A stretch of 64,000 nt of DNA from Mesobacillus zeae (GCF_003570705.1 NZ_QWVT01000021.1:47882-111881), one strand, 5' to 3'. Counted from the stretch's first letter, positions 8,630 to 17,429 are shown. Notes: generated by a model not told the origin, from the letters alone. Translations and numbers: made by a program.

Positions 8630-8697
8630 GTGCCTGACCCCCGGCGCGGTGACGCTATGATGCGGCACACCATTTCTGCGTGCCTGACCCCCGGCGC
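8630..8697. repeat. Two direct copies of the GTGCCTGACCCCC repeat
   Basis: GTGCCTGACCCCCGGCGC occurs at 8630-8647 and again at 8680-8697, 50 bp apart, in the 160-bp gap between the dehydrogenase and thiolase genes. No other function is evident there. Confidence 0.85.
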
Positions 8698-8706
8698 TTT
8701 GGTGTG

Positions 8707-9852
8707 CTACAGTCCTATATTTTTGGCGATGATGGTTTTCATGATTTCATTCGTTCCTGCGTAGATGCTGGCCACTGGAATGTCGCGAAACCTTCTGGCA
8801 ATCTCGTATTCTTCCATATACCCGTAGCCGCCGTGAAGCTGCATACACTCTGCTGCAATCCGCCGCGCTGTATCGGTAAGCTTCCATTTAGCCATCGATA
8901 CTTGCGTGACAATATCCTTCCCTTTGATATGGCTTGCAATCAGCTGGTCAAGGAATGCACGTCCCATTTCAATATCCGTCGCAATCTCCGCCATCTTAAA
9001 CTGTGTGTTTTGAAACTGGCCCACCGGCCTCCCGAATGCTTCCCTGCTTTTCACATAGTCCAAGGTCAGGCGATACATAACCTCGGAAGCCGTCTGTGCG
9101 GCAATCGCAACAACAAGGCGCTCCTGCTGCAGTTTCTGCATCAGATAGAAAAACCCCTTGCCTTCATCCCCAATCAGGTTGTCCTTCGCTACCCGGCAGT
9201 CTTCAAAAATCAACTCTGCTGTATCCTGACAGTGAAGACCGACTTTATTCAGTTTTCTCCCTCTTGAAAACCCCGGGCTGTCCCGTTCAACAGCAAGCAG
9301 GCTGATTCCTTTGTGCTTCGGTTCAGCCTTCGGGTCCGTCTTGCATACAATAATAACAAGATCTGACTGAATGCCATTGGTAATAAAGGTCTTCTGCCCG
9401 TTGACCACGTAGTGGTCTCCATCAAGGACGGCCGTTGTCTTGATATTAGCCAGATCCGAACCCGTCCCCGGCTCTGTCATTGCAATCGCCGTAATGATTT
9501 CCCCAGAAGCACAGCGCGGGAGCCAACGATTTTTCTGCTCTTCCGTCCCGTATGATGATAGATATGGCACGACAATATCATTATGAAGTCCAAGACCGAC
9601 AAGCCCTGAGCCAACCCGCTCCAGCTCTTCATTGATGACAACAGAAAACCCCCAGTCAACACCGCTTCCTCCGTACTGTTCATCGAGATCCGGACAGAGG
9701 AATCCCTGGTCCCCCATCTTTGTCCAAAAAGACCGAGGAACCATTCTCTCTTCTTCCCACTGCTCATAAAAAGGATATGCTTCTTTCTCAAGAAATTTCC
9801 TGAGCGACTTGCGAAATATTTCGTGCTCTTTCCCTAAATACAAATGCTTCAT
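8707..9852 (-). CDS. Acyl-CoA dehydrogenase, long-chain/isovaleryl type
   Basis: 381 residues, normal for this flavoenzyme family, which oxidises acyl-CoA to trans-2-enoyl-CoA and passes electrons to ETF. Seen: TAIAMTEPGTGSDLANIKTTA near 120-140, NGQKTFITNGIQSD near 155, REAFGRPVGQFQ near 285, QLHGGYGYMEEYEIARRFRD near 345. The C-terminal motif is YAGTNEI rather than YEGTNEI, so the base is probably the Glu of QERLVVA in helix G, as in LCAD and isovaleryl-CoA dehydrogenase. Second gene of the operon, 28 bp after the first ligase. Confidence 0.92.
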   Translation of the reverse strand: MKHLYLGKEHEIFRKSLRKFLEKEAYPFYEQWEEERMVPRSFWTKMGDQGFLCPDLDEQYGGSGVDWGFSVVINEELERVGSGLVGLGLHNDIVVPYLSSYGTEEQKNRWLPRCASGEIITAIAMTEPGTGSDLANIKTTAVLDGDHYVVNGQKTFITNGIQSDLVIIVCKTDPKAEPKHKGISLLAVERDSPGFSRGRKLNKVGLHCQDTAELIFEDCRVAKDNLIGDEGKGFFYLMQKLQQERLVVAIAAQTASEVMYRLTLDYVKSREAFGRPVGQFQNTQFKMAEIATDIEMGRAFLDQLIASHIKGKDIVTQVSMAKWKLTDTARRIAAECMQLHGGYGYMEEYEIARRFRDIPVASIYAGTNEIMKTIIAKNIGL

Positions 9853-9880
9853 TTTCGATTCCCCCTCTTTTGTAGCAAAA

Positions 9881-11404
9881 TCATCTCTCTGCTACGTGAA
9901 GCTTTTGGCGGAGCTGATATTTCAAAATCTTCCCTGAAGCATTTCGCGGCAGTTCCTTTTCGATAAAAACTTTCCTCGGAACCTTATAGCCTGCAAGCTT
10001 TTCCCGGCAAAATGCCCGTAATTCATTTTCGTCCGCAAAGGCTCCTGCCCTCGGTACAACTACTGCACATACAGCCTCTCCCCAAACTTCGTCAGGAAGC
10101 CCGATAATTGCCGCTTCGAGTACAGCCGGATGTTCGTAGAGAACTTCTTCGACTTCAATTGAATAAACATTTTCCCCGCCTGAAATAATCATGTCTTTCA
10201 ATCTGTCGACAAGGGTAATCATGCCCTCATCACTGACTGTCGCTAAATCTCCTGTATGAAGCCAGCCGCCTCTCATTGTCCTTGCAGTCTCTTCAGGCTT
10301 TTTATAGTATCCTTTCATGACGGTTTCCCCGCGAATGATAAACTCGCCAACCTCCCCAGGAAGTACGTTTTTCCCTTCCGGATTCACGACTCTGGCTTCA
10401 GTCATGAACACTGCCCGTCCGCCTTTACCCGGATGCTGTCTGTGTCCTTCGGGATCAAGAATGACACCACCCGGACCGCCTTCCGTCAAGCCGCAAAGGT
10501 TAAAAAAGTTTTCCGTACCGAACATTTCCATGCTCTTCCTGACGAGTTCTGGAGCCATTGGAGCAGCGCCATAGCAGCACCTTTTTATAGAAGAAAGGTC
10601 ATGTTCACCTTTGTCAGACGCCTCAAGAATGAAGTTGTACATTGCCGGAACGCCGAAAAAGTGAGTAACGCTATGTTCCTGGATTGCTTCAAGCGTCTTG
10701 GATGGATGAAAGTCACGATGAATTACATGGGATGACCCAAAGACCATCCCTGGAACCAAAAAGAGGTTAAGCTGTGCAGAATGAAACAGCGGCGCAATAT
10801 GCAGAAAACGCTCTCCATGCCCCATCCCCATTTCAATTGCCATCGCAATCCCCACCTTAAGGATCCTGGCATGGTCAAAAAGAGCTCCTTTCGGCTTTCC
10901 AGTCGTGCCGGACGTATAGAGAATCTCAAGATCATCGTGCTCGTTTACCATCACTTCCGGCTCTGACGAATTTTTAGATAAGACACAGCTATATGAAAGT
11001 GATTCCTCCACATTTGGCTTCCCTACAACAATGACCTGCCTTACTCCGCTGCCATGCTGCGCGTGCCAAACAGTTTCTTCAAATTCCACATCACATATAA
11101 CCAAAGCAGAATCAGACTGTTGTAAAATATATTGAACCTCCGGGGATGTCAGGCGGAAATTGACTGGGACTGCGACAGCACCTATTTTGGCGACGGCAAA
11201 AAAAGAAAACACGAAGAAATTGGAGTTTTTCATCATCAAGGCTACTTTTTCCCCTTTTTCCACTCCCATCGCCAAAAAACCATGCGCAAGCCTGTTCACT
11301 TCCGCATTCAGCTCCCTGTACGTATACCGCCTTCCTTCACACTCTATAGCAAGCTTCCCAGGATACTTTCTTGCATTCTGAGCAACATACGATCCGATAT
11401 CCAT
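9881..11404 (-). CDS. Acyl-CoA synthetase (AMP-binding), first gene of the fatty-acid operon
   Basis: 507 residues. The start ATG 11404 is chosen because AAGGAGG lies six bases upstream; the frame is open 23 codons further but without a ribosome site. Motifs: LYTSGTTGKPKGALFDHAR near 165, CGLTEGGP near 290, GWLHTGDLATVSDEG near 385, LKDMIISGGENVYSIEVEE near 410 and ELPRNASGKILK near 490 with the catalytic Lys. The protein activates fatty acids for beta-oxidation. It is directly behind the sigma-54 promoter at 11445-11462 and leads ACAD, thiolase, two more ligases and a CoA transferase, all on the minus strand. Confidence 0.92.
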   Translation of the reverse strand: MDIGSYVAQNARKYPGKLAIECEGRRYTYRELNAEVNRLAHGFLAMGVEKGEKVALMMKNSNFFVFSFFAVAKIGAVAVPVNFRLTSPEVQYILQQSDSALVICDVEFEETVWHAQHGSGVRQVIVVGKPNVEESLSYSCVLSKNSSEPEVMVNEHDDLEILYTSGTTGKPKGALFDHARILKVGIAMAIEMGMGHGERFLHIAPLFHSAQLNLFLVPGMVFGSSHVIHRDFHPSKTLEAIQEHSVTHFFGVPAMYNFILEASDKGEHDLSSIKRCCYGAAPMAPELVRKSMEMFGTENFFNLCGLTEGGPGGVILDPEGHRQHPGKGGRAVFMTEARVVNPEGKNVLPGEVGEFIIRGETVMKGYYKKPEETARTMRGGWLHTGDLATVSDEGMITLVDRLKDMIISGGENVYSIEVEEVLYEHPAVLEAAIIGLPDEVWGEAVCAVVVPRAGAFADENELRAFCREKLAGYKVPRKVFIEKELPRNASGKILKYQLRQKLHVAER

Positions 11405-11444
11405 CACAATCCTCCTTATATAAAAATCAATCCAAACTGCTAAG

Positions 11445-11462
11445 ATGCAAATATTATGCCAA
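11445..11462 (-). promoter_or_regulatory. Sigma-54 (SigL) -24/-12 promoter of the fatty-acid operon
   Basis: Minus strand reads TTGGCATAATATTTGCAT, with TGGCAY, five bases, then TTGC, the exact consensus spacing. It lies about 40 bp upstream of the first ligase ATG. The adjacent gene encodes a sigma-54 activator, which supports the call. Confidence 0.85.
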
Positions 11463-11503
11463 TATTCAAACAACTACTATCTGCTATATTCTTCTTCATA
11501 AAA

Positions 11504-11531
11504 TAAAAAAAGTGTCCATATTCCGGACACT
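11504..11531 (-). terminator. Terminator of the sigma-54 activator gene
   Basis: Perfect 7-bp stem AGTGTCC/GGACACT with a 7-nt loop, followed on the minus strand by seven T residues. It isolates the activator gene from the operon promoter just downstream. Confidence 0.85.
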
Positions 11532-11564
11532 CACGAATCAGCTTACTTCTATATGGTCGGACAG
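11523..11564. promoter_or_regulatory. Candidate upstream activator sites for the fatty-acid operon
   Basis: YCGGACAS occurs at 11523-11530 and 11557-11564, 34 bp apart and roughly 60-100 bp upstream of the -24 element. The core GGACA is shared with the paired sites upstream of the other sigma-54 promoter at 15.4 kb. Binding by the neighbouring activator is inferred. One copy overlaps the terminator stem. Confidence 0.35.
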
Positions 11565-11584
11565 TTTTGTCATTCAGGAGGTTA

Positions 11585-13648
11585 TTATACCGGCAGCTTA
11601 TATTTCTTGATTTTTTCGTAAAGCCCCGACCGGCTGATGCCAAGAAGCTTTGCCGCTTTCACTTTATTCCCTTCTGCCTGTGAGAGTGCCTTCCTGATTG
11701 CAGCCAGTTCCGCTTCCTCAGCCATGCTGACATTCTCTATCTCTCCCGGCCTGTCTGCTAATGTCTCGTCAAGCAAATAGTCAGGCAGATCCTCCGTCTG
11801 TATGTTTCCATGCTCAGCAAACGTCATCGCCCGCTCCATCACATTCCGGAGCTCTCTTACATTGCCTGGCCAACTATAGGAAAGAAGCATTTTCCGGGCA
11901 AACGGATCAACAGAAGTGATGCTCGTTCCGAGGACGCGGTTTAATTCTTCCATCAGCTTCCCAATCAAATAATCTGTGTCCTGGATTCTCTCCCGCAACG
12001 GCGGGATATTCAGGGAAATGACGTTCAATCTATAGTATAGATCCTCCCGAAAAAGCCCGGCCTTTACCATTGCTTCAAGGTCGCGGTTTGTCGCCGCTAT
12101 GATCCTGACATCTACCTGGACTTTTTTCATTCCGCCAACACGGTAAAACTCCCGCTCCTGGAGGACGCGCAGAAGCTTCGCCTGAAGCGGAAGGGACATA
12201 TCGCCAATCTCGTCCAGAAAAAGCGTTCCGCCGTTGGCGAGGTCAAATTTTCCAATTTTCCCACGCTGCTTTGCCCCCGTAAAAGCTCCTTCTTCATATC
12301 CGAAAAACTCGGACTCAAGAAGATCTTCAGGGATGGCCGCACAATTGACGACGACAAACTTGCCGCTGCTCCGGGCGCTGCTGTTATGGATTGCCTGTGC
12401 AAACAGTTCCTTACCCGTACCGCTTTCGCCGCGGACAAGAATGGTCGACCGGCCTTTGGCTGCCTTGGCTGCACTTTTTTTCAGCTTTTCCATGGCCGTA
12501 TCCCTAGTGAAAATATCGCCCCATGTAAATCTAGCCGATTCGGTTTTTTGGAGCTCCTGGTGATAGAAGCTTGCTTTCCTTTCAGCCTGCTTCCACTTTT
12601 TAAAGAGTTCATTCACTTCATTGAGCTGGCGGAACATCACTTTGCCAATTGCACCGATGATTTCCCCATCCTTCAGGACAGGAATGCGCTGGACAATATA
12701 TTTGATTCCATTCACTTCTTTAAAATCACTAATTTCTGCAGTTTCAGTTTTGAAAACAGATGAGAGTTTCAGCTGAGGAAATACTCGGTCAGCATTTTCA
12801 CCAAGAACATCAGTCCTACTCAAACCGAACAGTTCAAGAAGTGGAGGGCTCACCATCAATATGGTCCCGTCCCTATTAGTCATGAGCAGTCCGTCATAGG
12901 CATGCTCAAGCGCAGTTTCAATCGATTTTTTCAAGGTATTGACAGACTCAAGCTCTTCCGCCATTTTTTCAACCTGGGAATTATCGTGAAAAATGACAAT
13001 GCGAGCATCCCGGTCTTGTGTTGTTTTGAAAGTGCCCGTACGGACGATGGCTTTTGTTATTCCAAAATCTATCTGCGCTACATCAGCCTCCTGCTTTGAC
13101 AGCCCAGGAAAGAGAGAGCCACACTGCCTATTCATCAAACCTTCCCGCTTCATTCCGGCCATCCTGCACAAGCGGTCATTGACAAAAGTGACAGTTCCAT
13201 GTTCATCTGCCATGAGTACCCCAATATTGGACTCCTTCAGGATGGCTTCCAGCTGGTCCTTGAGTGAACTTGCTTCCGCAAGAAGCGCCATAACCATATC
13301 TGTTTTCGTCAAAAGGCCTATGACTCTGTCACTTTCATCAAGGACGACCCCTGTTCCAACACGGCTAGTCTGTACAATCCGGGCAATTTCCTCATATGGA
13401 GTATCAATCCTGATTGTCTCTGTCTCCGCTTTGATATACATGCGAATTGCTGTTTCAAGCGGATTCTGATCCAGCACCATCTGAAAAAGCCTGCTCCTTG
13501 TAAAAACCCCAGCAAGCCTCCCTTCGCCATCTGTGACAGGCAGGAGGCTCCACTTCTTCCTTTTGATGACTGAGATCGCTTCCCCAAGTGTCGTATCTTT
13601 GGTAATCGTGCAATCAACCGGTGTCACTATATCCTTAAACTCGATCAT
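11585..13648 (-). CDS. Sigma-54-dependent enhancer-binding regulator (CBS-CBS-PAS-PAS-AAA+-Fis HTH)
   Basis: 687 residues from ATG 13648 (GGGGG seven bases upstream; a GTG at 13654 is too close to it). Order: two CBS domains at ~1-120, PAS at ~125-190, a second PAS at ~245-345, AAA+ at ~380-610 with Walker A GESGTGKE, the sigma-54 contact loop GAFTGA and Walker B TLFLDEIGD, and a Fis-type helix-turn-helix AAKLLGISRSGLYEKIKKYKL at the end. It would use ATP hydrolysis to open SigL promoters. The paired CBS domains suggest control by an adenylyl ligand such as AMP/ATP or acyl-adenylate-like metabolites (inference). Its own promoter is not obvious. Likely targets are the operon at 11.4 kb and the SDR at 15.3 kb. 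Confidence 0.93.
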   Translation of the reverse strand: MIEFKDIVTPVDCTITKDTTLGEAISVIKRKKWSLLPVTDGEGRLAGVFTRSRLFQMVLDQNPLETAIRMYIKAETETIRIDTPYEEIARIVQTSRVGTGVVLDESDRVIGLLTKTDMVMALLAEASSLKDQLEAILKESNIGVLMADEHGTVTFVNDRLCRMAGMKREGLMNRQCGSLFPGLSKQEADVAQIDFGITKAIVRTGTFKTTQDRDARIVIFHDNSQVEKMAEELESVNTLKKSIETALEHAYDGLLMTNRDGTILMVSPPLLELFGLSRTDVLGENADRVFPQLKLSSVFKTETAEISDFKEVNGIKYIVQRIPVLKDGEIIGAIGKVMFRQLNEVNELFKKWKQAERKASFYHQELQKTESARFTWGDIFTRDTAMEKLKKSAAKAAKGRSTILVRGESGTGKELFAQAIHNSSARSSGKFVVVNCAAIPEDLLESEFFGYEEGAFTGAKQRGKIGKFDLANGGTLFLDEIGDMSLPLQAKLLRVLQEREFYRVGGMKKVQVDVRIIAATNRDLEAMVKAGLFREDLYYRLNVISLNIPPLRERIQDTDYLIGKLMEELNRVLGTSITSVDPFARKMLLSYSWPGNVRELRNVMERAMTFAEHGNIQTEDLPDYLLDETLADRPGEIENVSMAEEAELAAIRKALSQAEGNKVKAAKLLGISRSGLYEKIKKYKLPV

Positions 13649-13828
13649 ATACACGCCCCCTTTGAATCAAGACAACATTACTTTTTATTGTACTGGATAA
13701 AGAGAGAAGTTTTTAGTATTTTCTGAAATTTATTCTTACGGGATGTAACTGACTGTTCATTTTCCATTCATATTCCCGGGTTATTATGTAGAGGAATAAA
13801 AAAAAGATCACGAAAAGAGGAAAATAAA

Positions 13829-14197
13829 ATGTTATTACTAGCCATAGTATCCATTAATCTTGCATTAATTTTTTATACAATCGGGGTATTCGGTGAAAAA
13901 AGGCAGCAAACATTAAAAAAATGGCATGTCTCCATTTTCTGGATTGGGCTATTGTTTGATACCCTAGGCACAACAGCAATGGGGAAAGTTGCAGGACAAG
14001 GCTTCGGACTAAACTTCCATGCGATTACAGGAATGCTTGCCATTCTTCTGATGCTAGGCCACGCCATTTGGGCAACCGTTGTCCTTTTGAAAAACGACGA
14101 CCGGATGAAAGCAAGCTTCCATAAATTCAGCATCATCGTCTGGGCCATCTGGCTTGTTCCTTTTATCTCAGGGGCAATCTACGGAATCACAAGCTGA
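13829..14197 (+). CDS. HsmA-family (TIGR03987) small membrane protein
   Basis: 122 residues with four membrane helices: residues ~1-20, 32-52, 65-88 and 98-118. Conserved-looking features are the histidines in KKWHVSIFWIG, NFHAITGMLAI and LMLGHAIWA, plus FHKFSIIVWAIWLVP. The pattern matches the TIGR03987/HsmA family, whose biochemical role is not established. Ribosome site AGAGGAAAATAAA precedes the ATG. The gene is alone, divergent from the sigma-54 activator, with a strong terminator after it. Confidence 0.7.
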   Translation: MLLLAIVSINLALIFYTIGVFGEKRQQTLKKWHVSIFWIGLLFDTLGTTAMGKVAGQGFGLNFHAITGMLAILLMLGHAIWATVVLLKNDDRMKASFHKFSIIVWAIWLVPFISGAIYGITS

Positions 14198-14400
14198 TGA
14201 GTTTGAAGTTGCCGAAAAATGCGCAGGGAAACATAATGTTTCCCTGCGCATCTTTTATTTCCTACACCAATTTGCCCCAGCCCAACCGGAGTAGTAAACC
14301 CAGGTACGGTTGCTACGACAGTATTCGTATTAGGGTCAATGTCAGTCACAGTATTTACAGTTAAATTAGGAACATAAACCAGATCGTTGGTTTGTCTCAA
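14179..14400 (-). pseudogene. Remnant of a YVTN/beta-propeller repeat protein
   Basis: The minus-strand frame gives VYVPNLTVNTVTDIDPNTNT followed by VVATVPGFTTPVGLG, a clear YVTN-type propeller blade (position-dependent VxDxxTxxVVATIPVG pattern). There is no proper start: the first in-frame start codon is a TTG without a ribosome site. The frame then runs into the hairpin terminator at 14219-14251. I read it as the C-terminal scrap of a deleted gene. Confidence 0.45.
14219..14257 (+). terminator. Strong terminator after the HsmA-family gene
   Basis: Perfect 15-bp stem ATGCGCAGGGAAACA/TGTTTCCCTGCGCAT with a three-base loop, then TCTTTTATTT. Confidence 0.9.
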
Positions 14401-14491
14401 TACTATATGGACAAAACTTTCGATTGCTTGGATACATGCTTGATTTTTTCAAAGAAAAAGCTTTCACCTCATGAATTGATGTTTCAGCCAA

Positions 14492-14522
14492 AATAAAAGA
14501 GAAGGCCCTCCTCTTTTATTTT
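14492..14522 (-). terminator. Terminator of the SDR gene
   Basis: 10-bp stem AATAAAAGAG/CTCTTTTATT with a nine-base GC-rich loop, ~25 bases after the SDR stop. The A/T arms supply a T-run on both strands. Confidence 0.7.
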
Positions 14523-14544
14523 GAAATATTAATACTCTCTGCTA

Positions 14545-15312
14545 TTACTTTGGCTGCATTCTGATTGCGCCATCTAAGCGGATGGTTTCACCATTGAGCA
14601 TCGAGTTTTCAATGATGCCTTCCACAAGCTGTGCGTATTCTTCAGGATATCCGAGGCGCTGCGGGAATGGTACCATTTTCCCAAGGCTATCCCTTGCTTC
14701 TTCCGGCAGCGAATCGAAAAGTGGTGTGTGGAACAGTCCTGGCGCAATTGTCATCACCCTGATTCCAAAAGCTGCGAGTTCGCGGGCAATTGGAAGGGTC
14801 ATGCCGACAATCCCCCCTTTTGACGCACTGTAGGCAGCCTGACCTATTTGCCCGTCAAATGCCGCGACCGATGCTGTATTGATGATGACGCCTCTTTCAC
14901 CTTTTTCATTTGGCTCATTGTTCTGCATCACACAGGTTGCGAGCCTGATGACATTAAATGTGCCAATTAAATTAACGGAAATCACTTTTGAGAAATCAGC
15001 CAGATTATGAGGGCCTTTTCTTCCTGTCACCTTCGAGGCAATTGCGATGCCCGCGCAGTTAATAACACTGTTCACACTTCCAAATGAAGCTGCTGCTTGT
15101 GCGATGGCGGCCGCGGTCATTTCCTCGTTCGTTACATCCGTTTGAATGAAAAGTGCGTTTTCGCCAAGCTCCTCTGCAAGCTTGTGTCCCCTTTCAGTCC
15201 CCAGATCAAGGATGGCCACTCTTCCCCCATTGCCGATAATTTTTCTAACAGTTGCTTCTCCTAGGCCGGAAGCTCCTCCCGTCACCAGTGCCACACAATT
15301 TTGCATATCCAT
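14545..15312 (-). CDS. Short-chain dehydrogenase, 3-hydroxyacyl-CoA dehydrogenase type 2-like
   Basis: 255 residues. ATG 15312 is preferred because GGGGAGG lies six bases upstream; the five extra codons upstream lack a site. Motifs: [11 protein letters not shown] (residues ~11-21) for NAD binding, NCAG near 90, catalytic Ser and YSASK (AYSASKGG near 165), and [10 protein letters not shown] near 195. The sequence style ([49 protein letters not shown] split over ~105-170) is that of HSD17B10/3-hydroxy-2-methylbutyryl-CoA dehydrogenases. These oxidise 3-hydroxyacyl-CoA, the step missing from the operon at 2.8-11.4 kb. A sigma-54 promoter precedes it, so it likely belongs to the same regulon. Confidence 0.88.
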   Translation of the reverse strand: MDMQNCVALVTGGASGLGEATVRKIIGNGGRVAILDLGTERGHKLAEELGENALFIQTDVTNEEMTAAAIAQAAASFGSVNSVINCAGIAIASKVTGRKGPHNLADFSKVISVNLIGTFNVIRLATCVMQNNEPNEKGERGVIINTASVAAFDGQIGQAAYSASKGGIVGMTLPIARELAAFGIRVMTIAPGLFHTPLFDSLPEEARDSLGKMVPFPQRLGYPEEYAQLVEGIIENSMLNGETIRLDGAIRMQPK

Positions 15313-15347
15313 GATAAACCTCCCCAATGTTCTTTCTGTTTTTCATG

Positions 15348-15366
15348 TAAGCAAGTTCCATGCCAG
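15348..15366 (-). promoter_or_regulatory. Sigma-54 (SigL) -24/-12 promoter of the SDR gene
   Basis: Minus strand reads CTGGCATGGAACTTGCTT: TGGCAT, five bases, TTGCT, exact consensus and spacing. It lies ~36 bp before the SDR start. It closely resembles the promoter at 11445-11462. Confidence 0.85.
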
Positions 15367-15416
15367 CTCTTATGTGGGCACTTTCGTTAGACGTATCCCT
15401 ATTCCTTGTCGTTACG

Positions 15417-15457
15417 CTGGACAGATTTCAAGGATAGTGGCGAAAAACTGGACAGTT
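15417..15457. promoter_or_regulatory. Paired CTGGACAG sites, candidate activator-binding sites
   Basis: CTGGACAG occurs at 15417-15424 and 15448-15455, exactly 31 bp apart (three helical turns). They lie 50-90 bp upstream of the -24 element. The second lies inside the longer dyad AACTGGACAGTT. Position and phasing suit an enhancer-binding protein. Assignment to the regulator at 11.6-13.6 kb is inference. Confidence 0.5.
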
Positions 15458-15547
15458 GGCAGCAACCTCCTCGATTTTTTCCGTAATATTTTCTCCGTTG
15501 ATGGGTAAAAGAAAGATACAACCAGGAAAAAGGAGGAGAACATTACA

Positions 15548-15907
15548 ATGATTATTGTTTATTTAAGCATCGCCCTGATAATTGGTTCTCTCGGGTACTT
15601 GGGATACACTGCCTTTAAAATTTTTAAAAAGTCAAAGCCTTCCTTAAAGGTTTTGAATGAACTATCTACAAGAATGCAGGTAAAAGCTGATACGATTAAA
15701 ACAGAAACAGACAAGTTGACTCAAAACCAGCAACAGCTGATCACCGACATCAGTCAAAAGAAAAGAGCCATCAACACAACTGTAACTGCTGCTAAACAAA
15801 CACCTGTCATGTTCAAGCAGCTTGTAAAAGCAAAGCCTGTCACAAAGCTTGAGCATAAACGTAAAGCAAGAATGTGGAATATGGCCAGACAGAATCGGCT
15901 AACATAA
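15548..15907 (+). CDS. DUF948-like membrane-anchored coiled-coil protein
   Basis: 119 residues. One N-terminal membrane helix (residues 3-24), then a basic linker and a Q/K/T-rich helix (about 35-85) likely to form a coiled coil, then a basic tail (KLEHKRKARMWNMARQNR). The layout matches the DUF948 general-stress type proteins (YtxG-like) of Bacillus. Ribosome site AAAGGAGG precedes the ATG. It stands alone with its own terminator. Function not established. Confidence 0.6.
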   Translation: MIIVYLSIALIIGSLGYLGYTAFKIFKKSKPSLKVLNELSTRMQVKADTIKTETDKLTQNQQQLITDISQKKRAINTTVTAAKQTPVMFKQLVKAKPVTKLEHKRKARMWNMARQNRLT

Positions 15908-15913
15908 TATAGA

Positions 15914-15955
15914 AGCAAACCGCATTGGAATAGTGCCAATGCGGTTTGCTTTTTA
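15914..15955 (+). terminator. Terminator after the DUF948-like gene
   Basis: Perfect 15-bp stem AGCAAACCGCATTGG/CCAATGCGGTTTGCT, 7-nt loop, then TTTTTATA. Confidence 0.92.
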
Positions 15956-16196
15956 TAATCGTGAGCCTGAAAATTCATTTGCCTGCCTCAGTTTTTCATT
16001 TTTTCGACTGCAATTAATTTTTCCTAAGGTTATACTGTCCCCGTTTTATTTCTCACTTGAAGCCCCTTTAAGTTTCAACTAGTCATAATATCAATCAGTG
16101 CCATCGAGAAAAGCTATTGATGGTGTGAAGAACCCTATGCAATAATGTATTGTTGGCTTGATAACATACTATTTTATAGGGAGTTGCGAAAGAAAC

Positions 16197-17426
16197 GTGA
16201 ATCTGTACCAAAAATTATTCAAGGAATATTGGAATCCCTACATCGCGGTCAGCATTGCAGGTTTAGTTAGTGCCTTATATTTTGGCATTACAGGAACTTT
16301 GTGGGCTGTTACTGGAGAATTTACAAGGATCGGCGGACATATTTTGCAATGGTTCGGCGTAGATGTTTCACAATGGGCCTATTTTCAACTGGTTGGCATG
16401 CAAGGCACGACAATCGAACGGACAGACGGCTGGATTGTTATTGGCATGCTGCTTGGAGCATTGACTACGGTATTGCTCAGCAACAGCTTCAAATTCCGTT
16501 TACCGAAACAAAAACGCCGCCTGGTTCAAGGATTTATCGGCGGAGTGATTGCCGGATTCGGAGCACGGCTTGCCCTTGGCTGTAACTTAGCTGCATTTTT
16601 CACTGGTGTACCTCAGTTTTCCTTCCATGCTTGGATTTTTATGCTTACAACAGCGATTGGAACCTATTTGGGTGTTAAAGTTATAAATACCAAATGGTGG
16701 CGCGGAAAGCCAAACTTGCGCAAAGGAGCTCTCCATCCAGCCGTTACTGCGCAAGGCCAAAAATCAAATATGCAGCCTGTTTTAGGTGCCATTATCGCAT
16801 GTATCTATACAGGGATTGTCATTTACTTCTTCACGGTTGGAAAACCGCTTTTAGCCGTTGCATGTATTGCCGGAGCTTTATTTGGAATCCTGATTGAAAG
16901 AGGACAAATTTGTTTCACTTCTGCGTTCCGTGATTTATGGGTTAGCGGACGGGCGGTCATGGCTAAAGCAATCGCAACAGGAATGATGATCAGTGTTCTC
17001 GTTACATTTGTATTTATTCAGAACGGTGCTGTCACGATTATCAAAATGGCTGCGCCAAGTACTGTCATTGGAGGTCTATTGTTCGGATTTGGAATCGTCC
17101 TTGCCGGCGGCTGCGAAACCGGAATGATGTACCGTGCAATGGAAGGTCAGGTTTTATTTTGGATCGTTGGTGCAGGAAATATCGTTGGTGCCACCATGCT
17201 TGCATATGGCTGGGACCACTTAGGCATCTTTAACGCCCTCACTAAAGGCTGGCCGAAAGTGAATTTAATTGAACAATGGGGACCGGCAGGCGCACTGCTG
17301 GGAACGATGGCCATGCTAGTTGGATTGTTCCTACTCTCTGGCTGGTGGGAAAAGCGCTTCCGCTACGGCAATGAGGGCACAGTAAAAGAAACAACACATC
17401 TCACTGAAAGTACAAAGGAGGCATAA
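16197..17426 (+). CDS. tsuA: Thiosulfate/sulfur importer, YeeE/YedE family (TsuA-like)
   Basis: 409 residues from GTG 16197; the frame is open to a TTG at 16158 and neither start has an ideal ribosome site, so the N-terminus is uncertain. It is a polytopic protein of two YeeE/YedE repeats. The characteristic cysteines are present: ARLALGCNLAAFF near 130, RGQICFTSAFRDL near 240 and LAGGCETGMMYRAMEGQ near 300. In TsuA these line the path along which thiosulfate is handed through the membrane. The next gene, three bases away, encodes the TusA-like acceptor, as in known tsuA-tsuB pairs. The related YedE/YedF pair is linked to selenium metabolism, so substrate could be thiosulfate or a selenium compound. 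Confidence 0.85.
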   Translation: MNLYQKLFKEYWNPYIAVSIAGLVSALYFGITGTLWAVTGEFTRIGGHILQWFGVDVSQWAYFQLVGMQGTTIERTDGWIVIGMLLGALTTVLLSNSFKFRLPKQKRRLVQGFIGGVIAGFGARLALGCNLAAFFTGVPQFSFHAWIFMLTTAIGTYLGVKVINTKWWRGKPNLRKGALHPAVTAQGQKSNMQPVLGAIIACIYTGIVIYFFTVGKPLLAVACIAGALFGILIERGQICFTSAFRDLWVSGRAVMAKAIATGMMISVLVTFVFIQNGAVTIIKMAAPSTVIGGLLFGFGIVLAGGCETGMMYRAMEGQVLFWIVGAGNIVGATMLAYGWDHLGIFNALTKGWPKVNLIEQWGPAGALLGTMAMLVGLFLLSGWWEKRFRYGNEGTVKETTHLTESTKEA

Positions 17427-17429
17427 CGA

